Shown piece after piece: positions 62,870-64,000 of a stretch of 64,000 nucleotides of DNA. The position numbers and the translations under genes are program-made. Each line of letters opens with the position of its first letter. The stretch's first letter is position 1. The notes beneath the pieces are model-generated. The model was not told where the DNA came from and did no database searches. It saw only the letters and a program-made list of their open reading frames with translations. The DNA is from JAMXLO01 sp963696645. Its GTDB lineage: Bacteria; Pseudomonadota; Alphaproteobacteria; Acetobacterales; Acetobacteraceae. The stretch covers positions 124,001-188,000 of the forward strand of contig CAVOKY010000003.1 in assembly GCA_963696645.1 (NCBI GenBank), written 5' to 3'.

Positions 62870-63364
62870 ATGGCAGGCTACGAACGCACGCGGGGCCGGC
62901 GCCCATTGCTGTTCGAGCGCCTCGTCGGACCGGGAAGGTCCACAATGGGGGCGCGAACCGACCTGACCGATCCCGGGCCGCCGCGGCTGCACGATGAGGA
63001 GCAGTTGCGCGCCTCGGTCGAGCGCGAGCTGAAGGCCCTGCTCAACACGCGTGCGCCGTTGTCCATCGATGTACTTGAACGACGCGCGCGCAGCGCGATC
63101 GACTACGGTATCCCCGACCTGTCGGCCTTCCCGATGGGCGAGCACGATGCGATGAGCCGGCTGGCCAGGCATGTGCGCGACGCGATCGCCGTGTACGAGC
63201 CGCGACTGATCGACCCGATGGTGGAGATTGGACGGACCGTGCAAAGTGCACAGACGCTCAGCGTAATCGTGCGTGGCGCTCTGGAGACGGGCACGATGCG
63301 CCGCATGCCAGTGACCTTCGAGTTGGTTCAGGGGGACTTCGAGGCCGACGGCGATGCCGCCTGA
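62870..63364 (+). CDS. tssE: T6SS baseplate protein TssE
   Basis: A 164-residue gp25-like baseplate protein. The N-terminus has RGRRPLLFERLVGPGR, the usual start of TssE. It continues with LRASVERELKALLNTRAPLS, YGIPDLSAFPMGE and VRDAIAVYEPRLIDPMVEIG. The gene's end overlaps the tssF start by 11 bases. Confidence 0.9.
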   Translation: MAGYERTRGRRPLLFERLVGPGRSTMGARTDLTDPGPPRLHDEEQLRASVERELKALLNTRAPLSIDVLERRARSAIDYGIPDLSAFPMGEHDAMSRLARHVRDAIAVYEPRLIDPMVEIGRTVQSAQTLSVIVRGALETGTMRRMPVTFELVQGDFEADGDAA

Positions 63365-64000
63365 GGGCAGCGAGGACCTGCTGTCGCACTACCTGGCGGA
63401 GCTTACCTATATCCGCACCGCCGGCAGAGAGTTTGCGCGACTTTATCCGCGGGTCGCCGGTGCGCTGGACCTGGCCCCGCACGGCAGCAACGACCCGCAT
63501 GTGCAGCAGCTGATCGAGTCATTTGCTTTTCTTACTGCCCGCCTGCAACGCATCTATGACGCTCAGTTGCCAGAAGTCCCGGCCGCCCTGCTGGACATCC
63601 TGTATCCGCAGCTTGTCGCGCCGATTCCCTCGATGACGATCGCAGCATTCCAGACCGATCCCCAGCAGAGCCGCTCGATCGCCGGCATCACTGTTCCGGC
63701 CAACACGATGCTGTTCGCAAGTGCGGACGACACGGCGGAAGACCTGACCTGCCGCTTCCGCACCGGCTACCCGGTCACACTGTGGCCGGTTGAAGTTGCT
63801 GACGCGCGGATCGAGCCGCCCACCCTGTATCCGTTCCTGGACTCCAGCCCCAATGTGTATCAAGGCGACGACCAGATGCGGGCTTGGGCACGGCGGCGAC
63901 TGGCCGCACCCATTCAGCGCGTCCTGCGCATCCGGTTGAGGTGTCAGGGCAATCGGCTGTTCAGTGAATTCGCACCGCAATCGCTGCGCTTTTTCCTGCC
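63354..64000 (+). CDS. tssF: T6SS baseplate protein TssF, cut by the window end
   Basis: The first 215 residues of TssF (VasA/ImpG), open to the window end. It begins MPPEGSEDLLSHYLAELTYI with RTAGREFARLYPRVAGAL, then DPHVQQLIESFAFLTARLQR, PEVPAALLDILYPQLVAPIP and SMTIAAFQTDP, all diagnostic of the family. The usual length is about 600 residues, so tssG and the rest of the operon should follow. The ATG lies inside the end of tssE. Confidence 0.92.
   Translation, partial: MPPEGSEDLLSHYLAELTYIRTAGREFARLYPRVAGALDLAPHGSNDPHVQQLIESFAFLTARLQRIYDAQLPEVPAALLDILYPQLVAPIPSMTIAAFQTDPQQSRSIAGITVPANTMLFASADDTAEDLTCRFRTGYPVTLWPVEVADARIEPPTLYPFLDSSPNVYQGDDQMRAWARRRLAAPIQRVLRIRLRCQGNRLFSEFAPQSLRFFL

Overview
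The window is high-GC DNA from a Gram-negative bacterium. Content and style suggest an alphaproteobacterium, perhaps Acetobacteraceae: FNR/FixK-type boxes, GMC and acyl-CoA oxidoreductases, a DUF3141/phosphotransacetylase/FabI/acetate kinase operon and a divergent type VI secretion system (T6SS). No rRNA or other phylogenetic marker is present, so the placement is an inference.

Layout. 0.1-6 kb: small membrane and lipoproteins, a potassium-channel-like protein, and a GMC oxidoreductase divergent from two acyl-CoA dehydrogenases. 6.4-15.7 kb: a tRNA-Thr(GGT) followed by an insertion-sequence graveyard. An 1141-bp IS630-like element with an amber stop lies first. Next is a decayed IS1634-type transposase carrying three small TCAAG-loop palindromes; an IS4-like element sits in one palindrome, an IS21-like element sits inside the IS4, and a second 1141-bp IS630-like element sits at the end of that istA. 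Several junctions and target duplications can be read to the base.

15.7-23.5 kb (minus strand): a tightly coupled operon, mostly with 4-bp overlaps: biuret/ureidoacrylate-type cysteine hydrolase, DUF2877 (AllH/YlbF), FdrA, DUF1116 (AllG/YlbE), a carbamate kinase fused to an allophanate-hydrolase-type C-terminal domain, a urea transporter and a Tsx-like porin. It looks like an energy-conserving pathway from a ureido compound to carbamoyl phosphate, ATP, NH3 and CO2. It is the most interesting system in the window.

24.3-29.5 kb: DUF3141 (PhaC-like Cys-Asp-His triad), phosphotransacetylase, FabI and acetate kinase. 29.8-33.4 kb: the DUF2092, small protein, DUF3300, DUF2950 set. 33.5-37.8 kb: an RND efflux adaptor and pump without an outer-membrane partner. 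37.8-51 kb: stress and ion-homeostasis genes (CBS protein, lipoproteins, DUF1622, K+ channel, frameshifted SulP and DUF2254 genes, PPK2, beta-carbonic anhydrase), with FNR-like boxes upstream of several. A lipoprotein/membrane protein/CBS block occurs twice, once intact and once decayed.

51.3-64 kb: a T6SS operon headed by a SPOR-domain protein, then tssJ-K-L-M-A-B-C-hcp-E-F; tssF runs off the window end.
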